Made by a program: the position numbers and the translations under genes
Source: Actinoplanes sp. N902-109
GTDB lineage: Bacteria > Actinomycetota > Actinomycetes > Mycobacteriales > Micromonosporaceae
Assembly (NCBI RefSeq): GCF_000389965.1
Contig: NC_021191.1
Coordinates: 3,783,501-3,847,500, forward strand
Direction of reading: 5' to 3'
Length of the DNA: 64,000 bases
In this document: piece after piece, positions 16,601-24,447 of the stretch
Position numbering within the stretch: position 1 is the first letter of the stretch
How the letters are laid out: each line of letters begins with the position of its first letter
The notes under the pieces: model-generated
What the model saw: the letters and a program-made list of their open reading frames with translations, nothing else
The model's database searches: none
Told to the model about the DNA's origin: nothing

Positions 16601-18880
16601 GCGGACGAGACGGACGAGTGGATCACCCACTCCACCGCCACCATCGACCGGGTCACCGAGGTCGAGCCCGGCCTGCTCGACCTGGCGGCGATCCGCGCCC
16701 GCTGCCCGCAGCGGTGGGACTGGGAGCGGGTCGACGCGATGTTCCGCCGGATGGGTGTCGGCGGGTACGCCTTCCCCTGGGACGTCAACGAGCTGCTGCG
16801 CAACGACCGGGAGCAGTTCGCCGATCTCACCATCGTCGCCCCGCCCGAACGGCACGCCGCCAGCTGGGCGCACGTCGTCGACGGCGCGCTGACCATCAGC
16901 GCCGTGCTGGTCACCCCGGAGTACTCCGAGCACCAGTGGATGTCCTCGCACATCGACGCGGTGGCGTTCCGCGGCGAGCCGCCGGCCCGGATCACCGTGC
17001 ACTCGGTGCGTTCGCCCAAGTCCCCGGAGGACACGGTCGACGTGCTCATCGGCGACGAGCACGGCGACATCGTCGGGCTCGTGCAGGGTCTGCGGTTCTC
17101 CGCGATCGAGCACGAGCACAGCGCCGCCGCACCGCCGCGCGACCTGGTGCACGAGGTCGCCTGGCGCCCGCTGCGACCCGCCGCCGGCAGCCACCCGGAC
17201 GGCACCACGATCGCCCTGCTCGGCGATGACACGGCCGCTGCCAGGCTGGCCGGCACCGGTCTGCCCTGCCGGCGCCTCGACGCCCCGGAGGACCTGCTCA
17301 CCCTGCCCGGCGGCACCCCGCTGCTGGTCGTGGTGGCCCCCGGCGCCGGCACCGGCAATCCCGCGGACGACGCCGAGGAGGCCGCCTGGACGCTGATCCG
17401 GACCGCGCAGTGCCTCAGCGAACGGCAGCAGGCCGACCCCGGCACCGCACCGGCCCGGCTGTGGTGCCTGACCCACGGCGTACGCGACACCACCGGCCCG
17501 GCCGCCCTGGCGCACGCGCCGCTGTGGGGCGCCGGCCGGATCGTCGCGGGCGAGCACCCGGAGATCTGGGGCGGCGCGATCGACCTCGACGACACCGACC
17601 TCGACGACACCGGGCTCGACAACACCGGGCTCGACGACACCGGGCTGGCCGCCGGGCTGGCCGCCGTGCTGGCCGGCGCCGCCGGGCAGGAGGACGTCAT
17701 CGCGCTGTCCGCGGACGGCGCCGCCGTGCCCCGCCTGACCCGCATCGAACGGCCCGCCGAGACCGCCGGGCTGCAGTGCCGGCCCGCCGACACCTACCTG
17801 ATCACCGGCGGGCTGGGCGCGCTCGGCCTGCTCGTCGCGCGCTGGCTGGCCGACCGCGGCGCCCGGCGCATCCTGCTGGCCGGGCGCCGCGCCCTGCCGC
17901 CGCGGGCCGGTTGGGCGCAGGTCACCGAGCCACGGCTGCGCCGGCAGATCGACGGCCTGCTCGAACTCGAGGCGCTCGGCGTGACCGTGCGCACCGCCGC
18001 CGTCGACATCACCGACGCCGCTGCGGTGGCCCGCGCGCTCGACCCGGCGGTGCACGGTATGCCGCCGATCCGCGGGGTCGTGCACGCCGCCGGGGTGGTC
18101 CGCGATGCCATGGTCGACAAGACCGACCGTGACCAGTTGCGCGACGTCCTCAACGCCAAGGTGCGCGGCGCGATGGTGCTGCACGAGCTGTTCCCGCCCG
18201 GCACGCTCGACTTCCTCGTGCTGTTCTCCTCGTGCGGCCAGTTCGCCCGGCTCACCGGTCAGACCACGTACGCCGCCGCGAACTCGTTCCTCGACGCGCT
18301 CGCCCGGCACCGGCACGCCGCCGGGGACACCGGCACCCGCAGCATCGGCTGGACGGCGTGGCGCGGGGTCGGCATGTCCGAGTCGATCGCGATGACCATG
18401 CTGGAGGCCAACGCCCGCGGCCTGGACGCCGTCTCGGTCGCCGAGGCGCTGCGCTCCTGGGCGTTCGCCGACCGCTACACCAGCCCCTACCAGGCGGTGC
18501 TGCGGGTGCTGCCGACCGCGTCGGCCGGCGCCGGGGTGCCGATGCTGCGCGACCTGAGCGCCAGCCGCGACGAGACCGCCGACGCCGGGCCGCAGGCCGT
18601 GGACTGGGCCGCGCTGGAGCCCGCCGACCTGCGCGAGCAGGTGGGCACCGCGGTGCGCGAACAGGTCGCCGCGGAACTCAACCTGGCCCCGGCCGACCTC
18701 GATGTCCGCCGCCCGCTGGTCGAGCTCGGCGTCGACTCGGTCATGACGGTCGCGCTGCGGGTCCGGCTGCAGCGCACCTTCGGGCTGGACCTGCCGCCCA
18801 ACATCCTCTGGAGCCGGCCGCACGTCGCCGCGCTCACCGACCACGTCGCCGACGCGCTCGGCACGCCCGTCCCGAACTAG
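13607..18880 (+). CDS. Iterative type I aromatic PKS (KS-AT-DH-KR-ACP)
   Basis: A 1757-residue single-module synthase starting at GTG 13607 behind GAGAGGAG. Domains: KS about 10-430 with Cys180 in DTACAGS and HGTGTPVGD/NIGHVEAGS; AT about 540-850 with Ser625 in GHSVGE; DH-like domain with His931 in HxxxGxxxxP; KR with TGGLGALG near 1400; ACP with Ser1711 in GVDSV. Length and order match NcsB, MdpB and other 6-methylsalicylate-type synthases of enediyne clusters. It should make a small aromatic acid, salicylate- or naphthoate-like; chain length and reduction pattern cannot be read. It leads a six-gene operon and faces the CoA ligase. Confidence 0.92.
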   Translation: MSQDGEFPEAVAIIGMSCRFAPDLDSLEKFWAFLAGGRTAVSDMPDKRWEPYAASSPRATAILRTTTRKGAFLDDIEGFDADFFGISPREADFLDPQQRVMLELAWEALHHAGVPPLSLRGTDTGVYVAANSNDYGRRLLEDLTRTGAWAVNGTTYYGIANRVSYFLDLRGPSMAVDTACAGSLTALHLACQGLRTGETPVALVGGVNIMATPALMVALDAAGATAPDGRSKAFDKAADGYGRGEGAGVLVLKRLADARRDGDRVLAVIRGSGAFQDGRSEGMMAPHGNAQAHMLEQAYERAGIDPATVDYVEAHGTGTPVGDREEAQALAGVFGAGRAPGDPCLIGSLKPNIGHVEAGSGIAGVIKTVLALQHGQLPPSLHTEPNPEFDWAGSGLRLVDGLLPWQSGDRPRRAGVSSYGVGGSISHVILEEAPAPAAGEEPAADPAVRTYPLSAMSEPGLRALAGRTAGWLADHPGVAPAAVVHTLGERRSHLPQRAAILATGTAEAAAALRALAAGEQADGVTTARTVPGAEHGVVWVFSGHGAQWPGMGRGLLRDEPAFGAAIDELAGVFDEEMGWTPRGALTAGGPWSSVEVQALTFAVQVGLAAVWRRHGCSPAAVIGHSVGEIAAAVCAGVLEPVEAARFACRRAKALGQLPGRGAMALVGLSYDEVRDRLTGRTDVVAAILAAPRSTVVSGDHDAVTALAEQWRSPDVPVWTVDTDIAFHSPHVDSAVPAVTRAAGELTPGTPGVTLYSTALNDPRDPAPRDGRYWAANLREPVRFAAAVRAAAEDGHRLFLEISSHPVVTHSITETLTAHGIDDTVVTGSLRRDRDELRTLLTARASLFCAGAAIDWSAGQPRGELADLPTAAWQHRPYWIFGATGPDAGTGGGHDPARHTLLGGRTTVSGAPPRQVWQTYLDMSCRPYPLDHEVVGVEITPAAVLINSFVHAAAGADGRLPALSDVVLRTPLAVTPPRIVQTVLAENTARMSTRVVHDAADETDEWITHSTATIDRVTEVEPGLLDLAAIRARCPQRWDWERVDAMFRRMGVGGYAFPWDVNELLRNDREQFADLTIVAPPERHAASWAHVVDGALTISAVLVTPEYSEHQWMSSHIDAVAFRGEPPARITVHSVRSPKSPEDTVDVLIGDEHGDIVGLVQGLRFSAIEHEHSAAAPPRDLVHEVAWRPLRPAAGSHPDGTTIALLGDDTAAARLAGTGLPCRRLDAPEDLLTLPGGTPLLVVVAPGAGTGNPADDAEEAAWTLIRTAQCLSERQQADPGTAPARLWCLTHGVRDTTGPAALAHAPLWGAGRIVAGEHPEIWGGAIDLDDTDLDDTGLDNTGLDDTGLAAGLAAVLAGAAGQEDVIALSADGAAVPRLTRIERPAETAGLQCRPADTYLITGGLGALGLLVARWLADRGARRILLAGRRALPPRAGWAQVTEPRLRRQIDGLLELEALGVTVRTAAVDITDAAAVARALDPAVHGMPPIRGVVHAAGVVRDAMVDKTDRDQLRDVLNAKVRGAMVLHELFPPGTLDFLVLFSSCGQFARLTGQTTYAAANSFLDALARHRHAAGDTGTRSIGWTAWRGVGMSESIAMTMLEANARGLDAVSVAEALRSWAFADRYTSPYQAVLRVLPTASAGAGVPMLRDLSASRDETADAGPQAVDWAALEPADLREQVGTAVREQVAAELNLAPADLDVRRPLVELGVDSVMTVALRVRLQRTFGLDLPPNILWSRPHVAALTDHVADALGTPVPN
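17582..17641 (+). repeat. 15-base tandem repeat inside PKS (four LDDT units)
   Basis: Four consecutive 15-base units encode (D/G)LDDT or GLDNT at residues 1326-1345, in the linker just before the KR core. The units differ at a few bases. The frame is kept. Confidence 0.85.
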
Positions 18881-18892
18881 AAGGAGCCGCAC

Positions 18893-19372
18893 ATGTCCAC
18901 GACCACCCCCGCGCCCGTCGTCGCCGAGGGCAAGGGCCTCGACGCCTACTACGGGCAGTTCACCAGCGACCGCGAGAAGGCCGTGCTCGGCGTGCCGTTG
19001 CGGCTGGTGCAGGCCTGGGCCCGCAACGACGCCGACGGCGTCGCCGGGGTCTTCACCGAGGACGCCGCGATGATCCTGCCCGGCGACGTCTACAAGAAGG
19101 GCCGCGACGAGATCCGCGCGTTCATGGCCGCCGCCTACGCCGGCCCGTTCAAGGGCACCGGCGTCACCGGCAGCCCGGTCGACCTGCGTTTCGTCACCGA
19201 CGACGTGGCCCTGATCCGTACCCACGGCGGCATCCTGGCGCCCGGGCAGACCGAGATCGAGCCCGAGCTGGCGGTGCGCTCCACCTGGGTCTGCGTGCGC
19301 CGCGACGGGCAGTGGCAGCTGGCGGGCTACCAGAACAGCCCGCGTGGTGCCGGTGCGACGCTGCGCTGGTGA
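18893..19372 (+). CDS. SgcJ/EcaC-family NTF2-like protein, copy 1
   Basis: A 159-residue protein with the SnoaL/NTF2-like cone fold signature: VQAWARNDADGVAGVFTEDA near 40, KGRDEIRAFM near 70, and a C-terminal RSTWVCVRRDGQWQLAGYQNS. SgcJ-type proteins are conserved in enediyne clusters and have been tied to enediyne polyketide processing, but their exact reaction is not settled. It is 12 bases after the PKS stop with an AAGGAG site. It is the first of three tandem paralogues and has the longest N-terminal extension (MSTTTPAPVVAEGKGLDAYY). Confidence 0.82.
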   Translation: MSTTTPAPVVAEGKGLDAYYGQFTSDREKAVLGVPLRLVQAWARNDADGVAGVFTEDAAMILPGDVYKKGRDEIRAFMAAAYAGPFKGTGVTGSPVDLRFVTDDVALIRTHGGILAPGQTEIEPELAVRSTWVCVRRDGQWQLAGYQNSPRGAGATLRW

Positions 19373-19413
19373 GCCGGGACCGTACCGAAACCGCAGAGCA
19401 GGAAGGAGCGACT

Positions 19414-19866
19414 GTGAACGACGCCGCCGCGCTCGTCTCGAGCGCCAAGAAATGGGCCAGCTACTACGGCGAGCACGCCAACGGCCGGGCCGGTGCGGTG
19501 CTGACCGCCCCGCTGCGGGTGCGCGCCGCCTGGGACGCCGGGGACGCCGACGCGCTCGCCGCGATGTTCCTGGACAACGGCAGCATGCTGCTCGGTGACC
19601 GGCAGCTGACCAGCCGGGCGGAGATCCGCGACTATCTCGCCGAGGCGTTCGCCGGCGGCTACCGCGGCTCGCGCCTGGTCGAGACCGTCCGCGACATCAC
19701 CGAGCTGACCGGCACCGTCGCCGTCGCGGTCGGCGAGAGCGCGATCGTGCCCGCCGGGCAGGACGAACCGGCCGCCGACGCGGCGCAGCGCACCATGTGG
19801 GTCGTCGTGCAGCACGACGGCGACTGGCGGGTCGCGTCCTGGCAGAGCAGCCCGGTGACCGGATGA
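19414..19866 (+). CDS. SgcJ/EcaC-family NTF2-like protein, copy 2
   Basis: A 150-residue paralogue of the neighbours, starting at GTG 19414 with AAGGAG eight bases upstream. Shared features are RAAWDAGDADALAAMFLDNGSM, SRAEIRDYLAEAF and a C-terminal WVVVQHDGDWRVASWQSSP. The middle beta strands (VRDITELTGTVAVAVGES) diverge most from the other two, so substrate contacts probably differ. The gap before it (41 bases) is the largest within the triplet. The stop overlaps the start of copy 3. Confidence 0.8.
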   Translation: MNDAAALVSSAKKWASYYGEHANGRAGAVLTAPLRVRAAWDAGDADALAAMFLDNGSMLLGDRQLTSRAEIRDYLAEAFAGGYRGSRLVETVRDITELTGTVAVAVGESAIVPAGQDEPAADAAQRTMWVVVQHDGDWRVASWQSSPVTG

Positions 19867-20336
19867 GCGCCGGCTGGGGGGACGCCACCGCGCTGCTCGC
19901 CGGGGCCGGGGTGCCCGAGGACACCGGGTACTACCGCGGCTTCACCGCCCCCGACGAGAAGGCCGTGCTGACCGTCGCCATGCGCATCCAGGCCGCCTGG
20001 GCCGCCAACGACGCCGACGCCTTCGCCGGGGTCTTCACCGCCGACGGCAGCCTGCTCATGCAGGACACCCAGCTGCGCTCGCGCGAGGAGATCCGCGACT
20101 ACATGACGCGCGGCTTCGCCGGTGGCCTCAAGGGCGCGCGGGTGCTCGGCGGGCCGGTGCACGTCGGCTTCCTCACCCCGGACGTCGCCATGGTCGTCAC
20201 CGAGGGCGGCATCGTGCGCCCCGGCGGGCACGAGGTCGCCCCGGCCGACCGGATCCGCGCCACCTGGGTGATCACCCGCCGCGACGACGGCACCCCGGCC
20301 CTGGTCTCGCACCAGAGCAGCCCGGTCCACGGCTGA
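19863..20336 (+). CDS. SgcJ/EcaC-family NTF2-like protein, copy 3
   Basis: A 157-residue paralogue whose ATG overlaps the stop of copy 2 (ATGA), so it is translationally coupled. QAAWAANDADAFAGVFTADGSL, SREEIRDYM and the C-terminal TWVITRRDDG...SHQSSPVHG align with the other copies. It is closer to copy 1 than copy 2 is in the stretch after the first helix (DEKAVLTVAMRIQ against REKAVLGVPLRLV). A pocket enzyme or a partner in a hetero-oligomer is possible; the family does not fix a single reaction. Confidence 0.82.
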   Translation: MSAGWGDATALLAGAGVPEDTGYYRGFTAPDEKAVLTVAMRIQAAWAANDADAFAGVFTADGSLLMQDTQLRSREEIRDYMTRGFAGGLKGARVLGGPVHVGFLTPDVAMVVTEGGIVRPGGHEVAPADRIRATWVITRRDDGTPALVSHQSSPVHG

Positions 20337-20356
20337 CGGACACCTGAGGAGATCCC

Positions 20357-21934
20357 GTGTACGACTACGTCATCGTCGGCGCCGGATCGGCGGGCTGCGT
20401 GCTCGCCGCCCGGCTGTCCGAGGACCCCGGCGTCCGCGTCTGCCTCGTCGAGGCCGGCCCGGCCGACACCGCGCAGAACATCCACGTCCCGGTCGCGTTC
20501 GGGCAGCTGTTCCGCACCGAGCTGGACTGGGACTACGACACCCACGAGGAGCCCGCCCTCGGCCGCCGCCGGGTCTACCTGCCCCGCGGCCGGGTGCTCG
20601 GCGGCACCAGCTCCACCAACACGATGATCTACATCCGCGGCGCGCGCAGCGACTTCGACGGCTGGCAGCAGCCCGGCTGGAGCTACGACGAGATGCTGCC
20701 GTACTTCAAGCGCTCGGAGGACAACGAGCGCGGCGAGTCGCCGTTCCACGGCACCGGCGGCCCGCTGGCGGTGTCCGACAATCGCGCCCGCAACCCGATG
20801 TCCACCGCGTTCGTCGAGGCCGCCACGCAGGCCGGGTTCGGCCTCAACGACGACTTCAACGGCGCGAGCCAGGACGGCTTCGGCTTCTTCCAGCTCACCC
20901 AGCGCGACGGCCGGCGGCACAGCACGGCCGCCGCGTTCCTGCACCCGGTCGCCGACCGGCCCAACCTGACCGTGCTCACCCACGTGCGGGTGCACCGGGT
21001 GCTCATCGAGAACGGCCGGGCGGTCGGCGTCACCGGCACCCGCCTCGACGAGACGCTCACCCTGAGCGCCGAGCGCGAGGTGATCGTGGCCGCGGGCGCG
21101 TACAACTCACCGCAGCTGCTCATGCTGTCCGGCGTCGGGCCCGCGCCGCTGCTGGGCGCGTTCGGCGTGCCGGTGCAGGCCGACCTGCCCGAGGTCGGGC
21201 AGAACCTGCAGGACCACGCGCTGATCCCGCTGGTCTACACGCACTCGCAGCCGATCAGCCTGCTGGCCGCGGGCACGCCGGACGACCTGGCCGAGTTCAC
21301 CCGGCACGGCCGTGGCCCGATGACCTCCAACGGGCCGGAGTCCGGCGGCTTCGTGCGCAGCCAGGGTGGCGCCGGCGACCCGGACGTGGAGTTCCTGGCC
21401 GCCCCGGTGATGTTCGCCGACAGCGGCCTGGGCACCCCGACCGACCACGCGCTGTCGTTCGGACCCTCGATGATCGCCCCGCGCAGCCGCGGCAGCGTCA
21501 CGCTCGCGCTGCCCGACCCGACCGCCAAGCCGAAGATCGTGCACAACTACTTCGCCGACGAGCGCGACCTCGACGACGCGGTCCACGCCACCCGTATCGC
21601 CCTGCGCATCGCCGGGCAGAAAGCGCTGACCACGTTCACCGAGGGCAGGTGGGCGCCGCCGGCCTCGGACTCCGACGAGGACCTGCGCACCTACGTACGC
21701 CAGTACGCGCACTCGATCTACCACCCGGGCGGCACCTGCGCCATGGGCGCCGTCGTCGACGAGCAGCTGCGGGTGCGCGGCGTCGACGCGCTGCGGGTGG
21801 TCGACGCCTCGGTGCTGCCGACCATGATCCGCGGCAACCCGAACGCGCCGGTCATCGCGGTCGCCGAGAAGGCCGCCGATCTCATCCGGGGCCGGGCGCC
21901 GCTGCCCGCCCAGGCCGTCGAAGCCGTCCACTGA
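20357..21934 (+). CDS. GMC-family FAD oxidoreductase (choline dehydrogenase-like)
   Basis: A 525-residue enzyme with GTG start behind GAGGAG. The FAD fold GAGSAGCVLAARL is at the very N-terminus, the GMC signature is PRGRVLGGTSSTN, and the second signature is GAYNSPQLLMLSGVGP. The C-terminal active-site region includes YHPGGTCAMG and the conserved Asn in RGNPNAPVIAVAEK. GMC enzymes oxidise alcohols to aldehydes or ketones. Enediyne clusters commonly carry one (E9-type), acting on the core or a tailoring alcohol. It lies in the aromatic PKS operon, so the substrate could also be the aromatic moiety. Confidence 0.88.
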   Translation: MYDYVIVGAGSAGCVLAARLSEDPGVRVCLVEAGPADTAQNIHVPVAFGQLFRTELDWDYDTHEEPALGRRRVYLPRGRVLGGTSSTNTMIYIRGARSDFDGWQQPGWSYDEMLPYFKRSEDNERGESPFHGTGGPLAVSDNRARNPMSTAFVEAATQAGFGLNDDFNGASQDGFGFFQLTQRDGRRHSTAAAFLHPVADRPNLTVLTHVRVHRVLIENGRAVGVTGTRLDETLTLSAEREVIVAAGAYNSPQLLMLSGVGPAPLLGAFGVPVQADLPEVGQNLQDHALIPLVYTHSQPISLLAAGTPDDLAEFTRHGRGPMTSNGPESGGFVRSQGGAGDPDVEFLAAPVMFADSGLGTPTDHALSFGPSMIAPRSRGSVTLALPDPTAKPKIVHNYFADERDLDDAVHATRIALRIAGQKALTTFTEGRWAPPASDSDEDLRTYVRQYAHSIYHPGGTCAMGAVVDEQLRVRGVDALRVVDASVLPTMIRGNPNAPVIAVAEKAADLIRGRAPLPAQAVEAVH

Positions 21935-21950
21935 CCCGCTGGAGGAGACT

Positions 21951-23132
21951 GTGACCAGCACGACCGCACCACCGCGCGACGACCTGGTCCGGCGCGCCGC
22001 CGGCCTGGTCCCGCTGTTGCGCGAGCACGCCCGCTGGAGCGAGGAGCACCGCCGGCTGCCCGACGAGACGATCGAGGCGCTGGCCGACGCCGGGGTGTTC
22101 CGGCTGCGCGTGCCGGCCCGCTTCGGCGGCTACGAGGCCGACACCGCCACCCTGCACGAGGTGCTGACCCAGCTCGGCCGGGGCGACGGGGCAGTGGCCT
22201 GGACCGCATCGGTGTGGACCATCCCCGGCTGGATGGTCGGCATGTTCCCCGAGGAGGTGCAGCAGGAGGTGTACGCCACCCCCGACGTGCGGGTGTGCGG
22301 CACGCTCAGCCCCAGCGCCACCGGCACCCCGGCACCCGGCGGGCTGACGCTCAACGGCCGGTGGAGCTTCATCAGCGGCGCGTTGCACAGCCACTGGCAG
22401 GAGGTCATCGCGATGGCCCCCACCCCGGACGGCGCCGGCCAGTGGCCGGTCGTCGCCCTGGTGCCGATGGGCGACCTGGAGATCGTCGACGACTGGGACC
22501 CCGCCGGGCTGCGCGGCTCCGGCAGCGTCACCACGGTGGCCCGCGACGTGTTCGTGCCGCAGGAGCGGGTCGTGCCGCTGCCGTTCGTGCTGCAGGGCCG
22601 CAGCGCGTCGGCGGCGAACGCGGACCTGCCGATGTACCGCAACCCGCTGCTGGCGGTGGCCAACGCCTCGTCGATGGGCACGGTCATCGGGCTCGCCCAG
22701 GCCGCCCGGGAGAACTTCCTGGACCGGCTGCCCAGCCGCAAGATCACCTACACCGAGTACGACCACCAGGCCGACGCGCCGATCACCCACCTGCAGCTCG
22801 CCGATGCCACCCTGAAGATCGACGAGGCGCAGTTCCATGCCTCGCGGGTCACCGCGCTGGCCGACGAGGGCCGCGGCGGCGACGGGTGGACGCTGGAGGA
22901 GCGGGCCCGTTGCCGCGCCGACATGGGGGCGATCTGCCGGCTCGGCAAGGAGGCCGTCGACCTGCTCGCCATGGCCAGCGGCGGCTCGTCGCTCAACCTG
23001 GCGGTGCCCATGCAGCGCATCGTGCGCGACATGTACGCCGTCAACCTGCACGCCCTGATGGTCCCGTCGACGAACTTCGAGCTCTACGGCCGGGTGCTGT
23101 GCGGTCTCGAGCCCAACTCGCCGTACATCTGA
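21951..23132 (+). CDS. Acyl-CoA dehydrogenase-like flavin monooxygenase
   Basis: A 393-residue protein, GTG start behind GGAGGAG. It has the acyl-CoA dehydrogenase fold (LPDETIEALADAGVFRLRVPARFGG; later LNGRWSFISGALHSHW and GLRGSGS). The C-terminal half (DMGAICRLGKEAVDLLAMASGGSSL) resembles the group D flavin hydroxylases such as HsaA more than true dehydrogenases. Such enzymes hydroxylate phenols or similar rings with FADH2 from a separate reductase. The E6-like flavin reductase at 42817 is the obvious candidate partner. It is the last gene of the PKS operon, followed by a strong terminator. A hydroxylation of the aromatic acid is my best guess. Confidence 0.75.
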   Translation: MTSTTAPPRDDLVRRAAGLVPLLREHARWSEEHRRLPDETIEALADAGVFRLRVPARFGGYEADTATLHEVLTQLGRGDGAVAWTASVWTIPGWMVGMFPEEVQQEVYATPDVRVCGTLSPSATGTPAPGGLTLNGRWSFISGALHSHWQEVIAMAPTPDGAGQWPVVALVPMGDLEIVDDWDPAGLRGSGSVTTVARDVFVPQERVVPLPFVLQGRSASAANADLPMYRNPLLAVANASSMGTVIGLAQAARENFLDRLPSRKITYTEYDHQADAPITHLQLADATLKIDEAQFHASRVTALADEGRGGDGWTLEERARCRADMGAICRLGKEAVDLLAMASGGSSLNLAVPMQRIVRDMYAVNLHALMVPSTNFELYGRVLCGLEPNSPYI

Positions 23133-23137
23133 TCGCC

Positions 23138-23197
23138 TGCCGGACGACGGCGTCCCCGGTCACCCTCGCGGAGGACCGGGGACGCCGTCGTCCGGCG
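23138..23197. terminator. Bidirectional hairpin terminator
   Basis: A perfect 20-base stem (23141-23160 with 23175-23194), extendable by two further pairs and a wobble, with a 14-base loop. It lies between the converging stops of the flavoprotein gene (23132) and the epoxide hydrolase gene (23203) and can serve both. Confidence 0.85.
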
Positions 23198-23202
23198 TGG
23201 GC

Positions 23203-24363
23203 TCAGCGGAGGCCGAGGGTACGGGCGAAGCGCCGCAGATCATCGGCCAGCAGCGCGGGCTGCTCGAGTGCGGGGAAGTGGCCACCGCGGTCGTGCTCGG
23301 TCCACTGCACGATGCCCGGCAGCGCCTGCTCCGCCCAGCGGCGCACCGGTTGCGAGGGATCGGCCGGGAACACCGACACCGCGGCCGGCACGTCGATCGG
23401 TGGCGGCACCACGGGGTCCCGGCTCACCGGCAGCATGGCCGCGCTCTCGGCGTACAGCAGCGCCGACGTCGCCGCCGTCCGGGTGAACCAGTACAGCGAC
23501 ACGTCGGTCAGCAGCCGGTCGCGGTCCACCGAGTCGCCGGGCTCCTTCGACCAGTCGGTCCACTCGCCGACCTTCTCGGCGATCCAGGCGAGCTGGCCCA
23601 GCGGCGAGTCGGTCAGCGCGTACGCCGCCGTCACCGGCCGGGTGGCCTGCAGCTTCATGTAACCCGAGCCGTCCTCGACGAACTGGCCCAGCCGGTGCAG
23701 CCGCTGCCCCTCGTCCGGCGTCAGCCCGGCGAGCTGTGCGGGATCGGCCGGCGGGGCGGTGATCAGGAAGTTGACGTGCACGCCGAGCACGTGCTCGCGG
23801 TCGACGGCGCCCAGCGCGGTGCTGACCCACGAGCCGAAGTCGGTGCCCTGGGCCAGATACCGGGGGTAGCCCAGGCGCCGCATCAGCTCGGCCCACGCGG
23901 TGGCGGTGCGGCCGACCCCCCAGCCCGTACCGGGAAGCGGGCCGGAGAAGCCGAAGCCCGGCAGCGACGGCACCACGACGTGGAACGCATCGGCCGGGTC
24001 GCCGCCGTGCGCCGCCGGATCGGTGAGCGGGCCGATCAGGTCGAGGTATTCCACCACCGAGCCGGGCCAGCCGTGGGTCAGCACGATCGCGGGCGCGTCC
24101 GGGTCCGCGGCCCGCACGTGCAGGAAGTGCACCGGCAGACCGTCGATCTCGGTGCGGAACTGCGGGTGGGCGTTGAGCTGCGCCTCGGCCGCCCGCCAGT
24201 CGTAGCCGTCGCGCCAGTACTCGGCCAGCTCCCGCAGCCGGTCCGCCGGGATGCCCAGCTCCGGGCCGGCTCCGGGGACCGGCTGCGGCCACCGCGCGTG
24301 CCGCAGCCGCCGGCGCAAATCGTCGAGGTCGTCGTCGGGGATCTGGACACGGAACGGCTGCAT
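23203..24363 (-). CDS. Epoxide hydrolase (SgcF/NcsF/KedF-like)
   Basis: A 386-residue microsomal-type epoxide hydrolase. The EHN domain is N-terminal (MQPFRVQIPDDDLDDLRRRL; WRAAEAQLNAHPQF). The alpha/beta hydrolase core has oxyanion motif HGWPGS and the region QGTDFGSWVSTAL, whose Asp is the nucleophile. A late His (TEHDRGGHFPALEQP) completes the triad. Nine-membered enediyne clusters encode such hydrolases, which open the core epoxide to a vicinal diol. The start at ATG 24363 fits the family N-terminus better than the upstream in-frame ATG at 24402. It has its own cluster-type promoter and a shared terminator. Confidence 0.9.
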   Translation of the reverse strand: MQPFRVQIPDDDLDDLRRRLRHARWPQPVPGAGPELGIPADRLRELAEYWRDGYDWRAAEAQLNAHPQFRTEIDGLPVHFLHVRAADPDAPAIVLTHGWPGSVVEYLDLIGPLTDPAAHGGDPADAFHVVVPSLPGFGFSGPLPGTGWGVGRTATAWAELMRRLGYPRYLAQGTDFGSWVSTALGAVDREHVLGVHVNFLITAPPADPAQLAGLTPDEGQRLHRLGQFVEDGSGYMKLQATRPVTAAYALTDSPLGQLAWIAEKVGEWTDWSKEPGDSVDRDRLLTDVSLYWFTRTAATSALLYAESAAMLPVSRDPVVPPPIDVPAAVSVFPADPSQPVRRWAEQALPGIVQWTEHDRGGHFPALEQPALLADDLRRFARTLGLR

Positions 24364-24390
24364 GCCGGCACCTCCGGGACTGTGCTTGCG

Positions 24391-24419
24391 CGGTCGCCCC
24401 ATCCTGTCCGGGGCGACCG
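24391..24419. promoter_or_regulatory. 10-base inverted repeat flanking the epoxide hydrolase -10
   Basis: Arms at 24391-24400 and 24410-24419 are perfectly complementary with a 9-base loop. The -10 hexamer of the hydrolase promoter lies in the loop. It could be an operator, or the terminator of the thiol peroxidase operon that ends at 24448. Confidence 0.45.
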
Positions 24420-24442
24420 GCGCACGGCATCTCCCGGCGTGC
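24401..24442 (-). promoter_or_regulatory. Cluster-type promoter for epoxide hydrolase
   Basis: On the minus strand GCACGCCGGGAGATGC spans 24442-24427, and the -10 hexamer CAGGAT spans 24406-24401, 24 bases past GGAG. The start codon is 37 bases beyond. This is the only clear non-divergent member of the set apart from the LLM oxidoreductase. Confidence 0.65.
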
Positions 24443-24447
24443 GGCGC

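Noticed and set aside
14792..19225. Very long open frame on the minus strand opposite the aromatic PKS
   Set aside because: It is the complementary shadow of the PKS reading frame in GC-rich DNA; it has no ribosome binding site, low-complexity Gly/Arg/Val composition and no domain.
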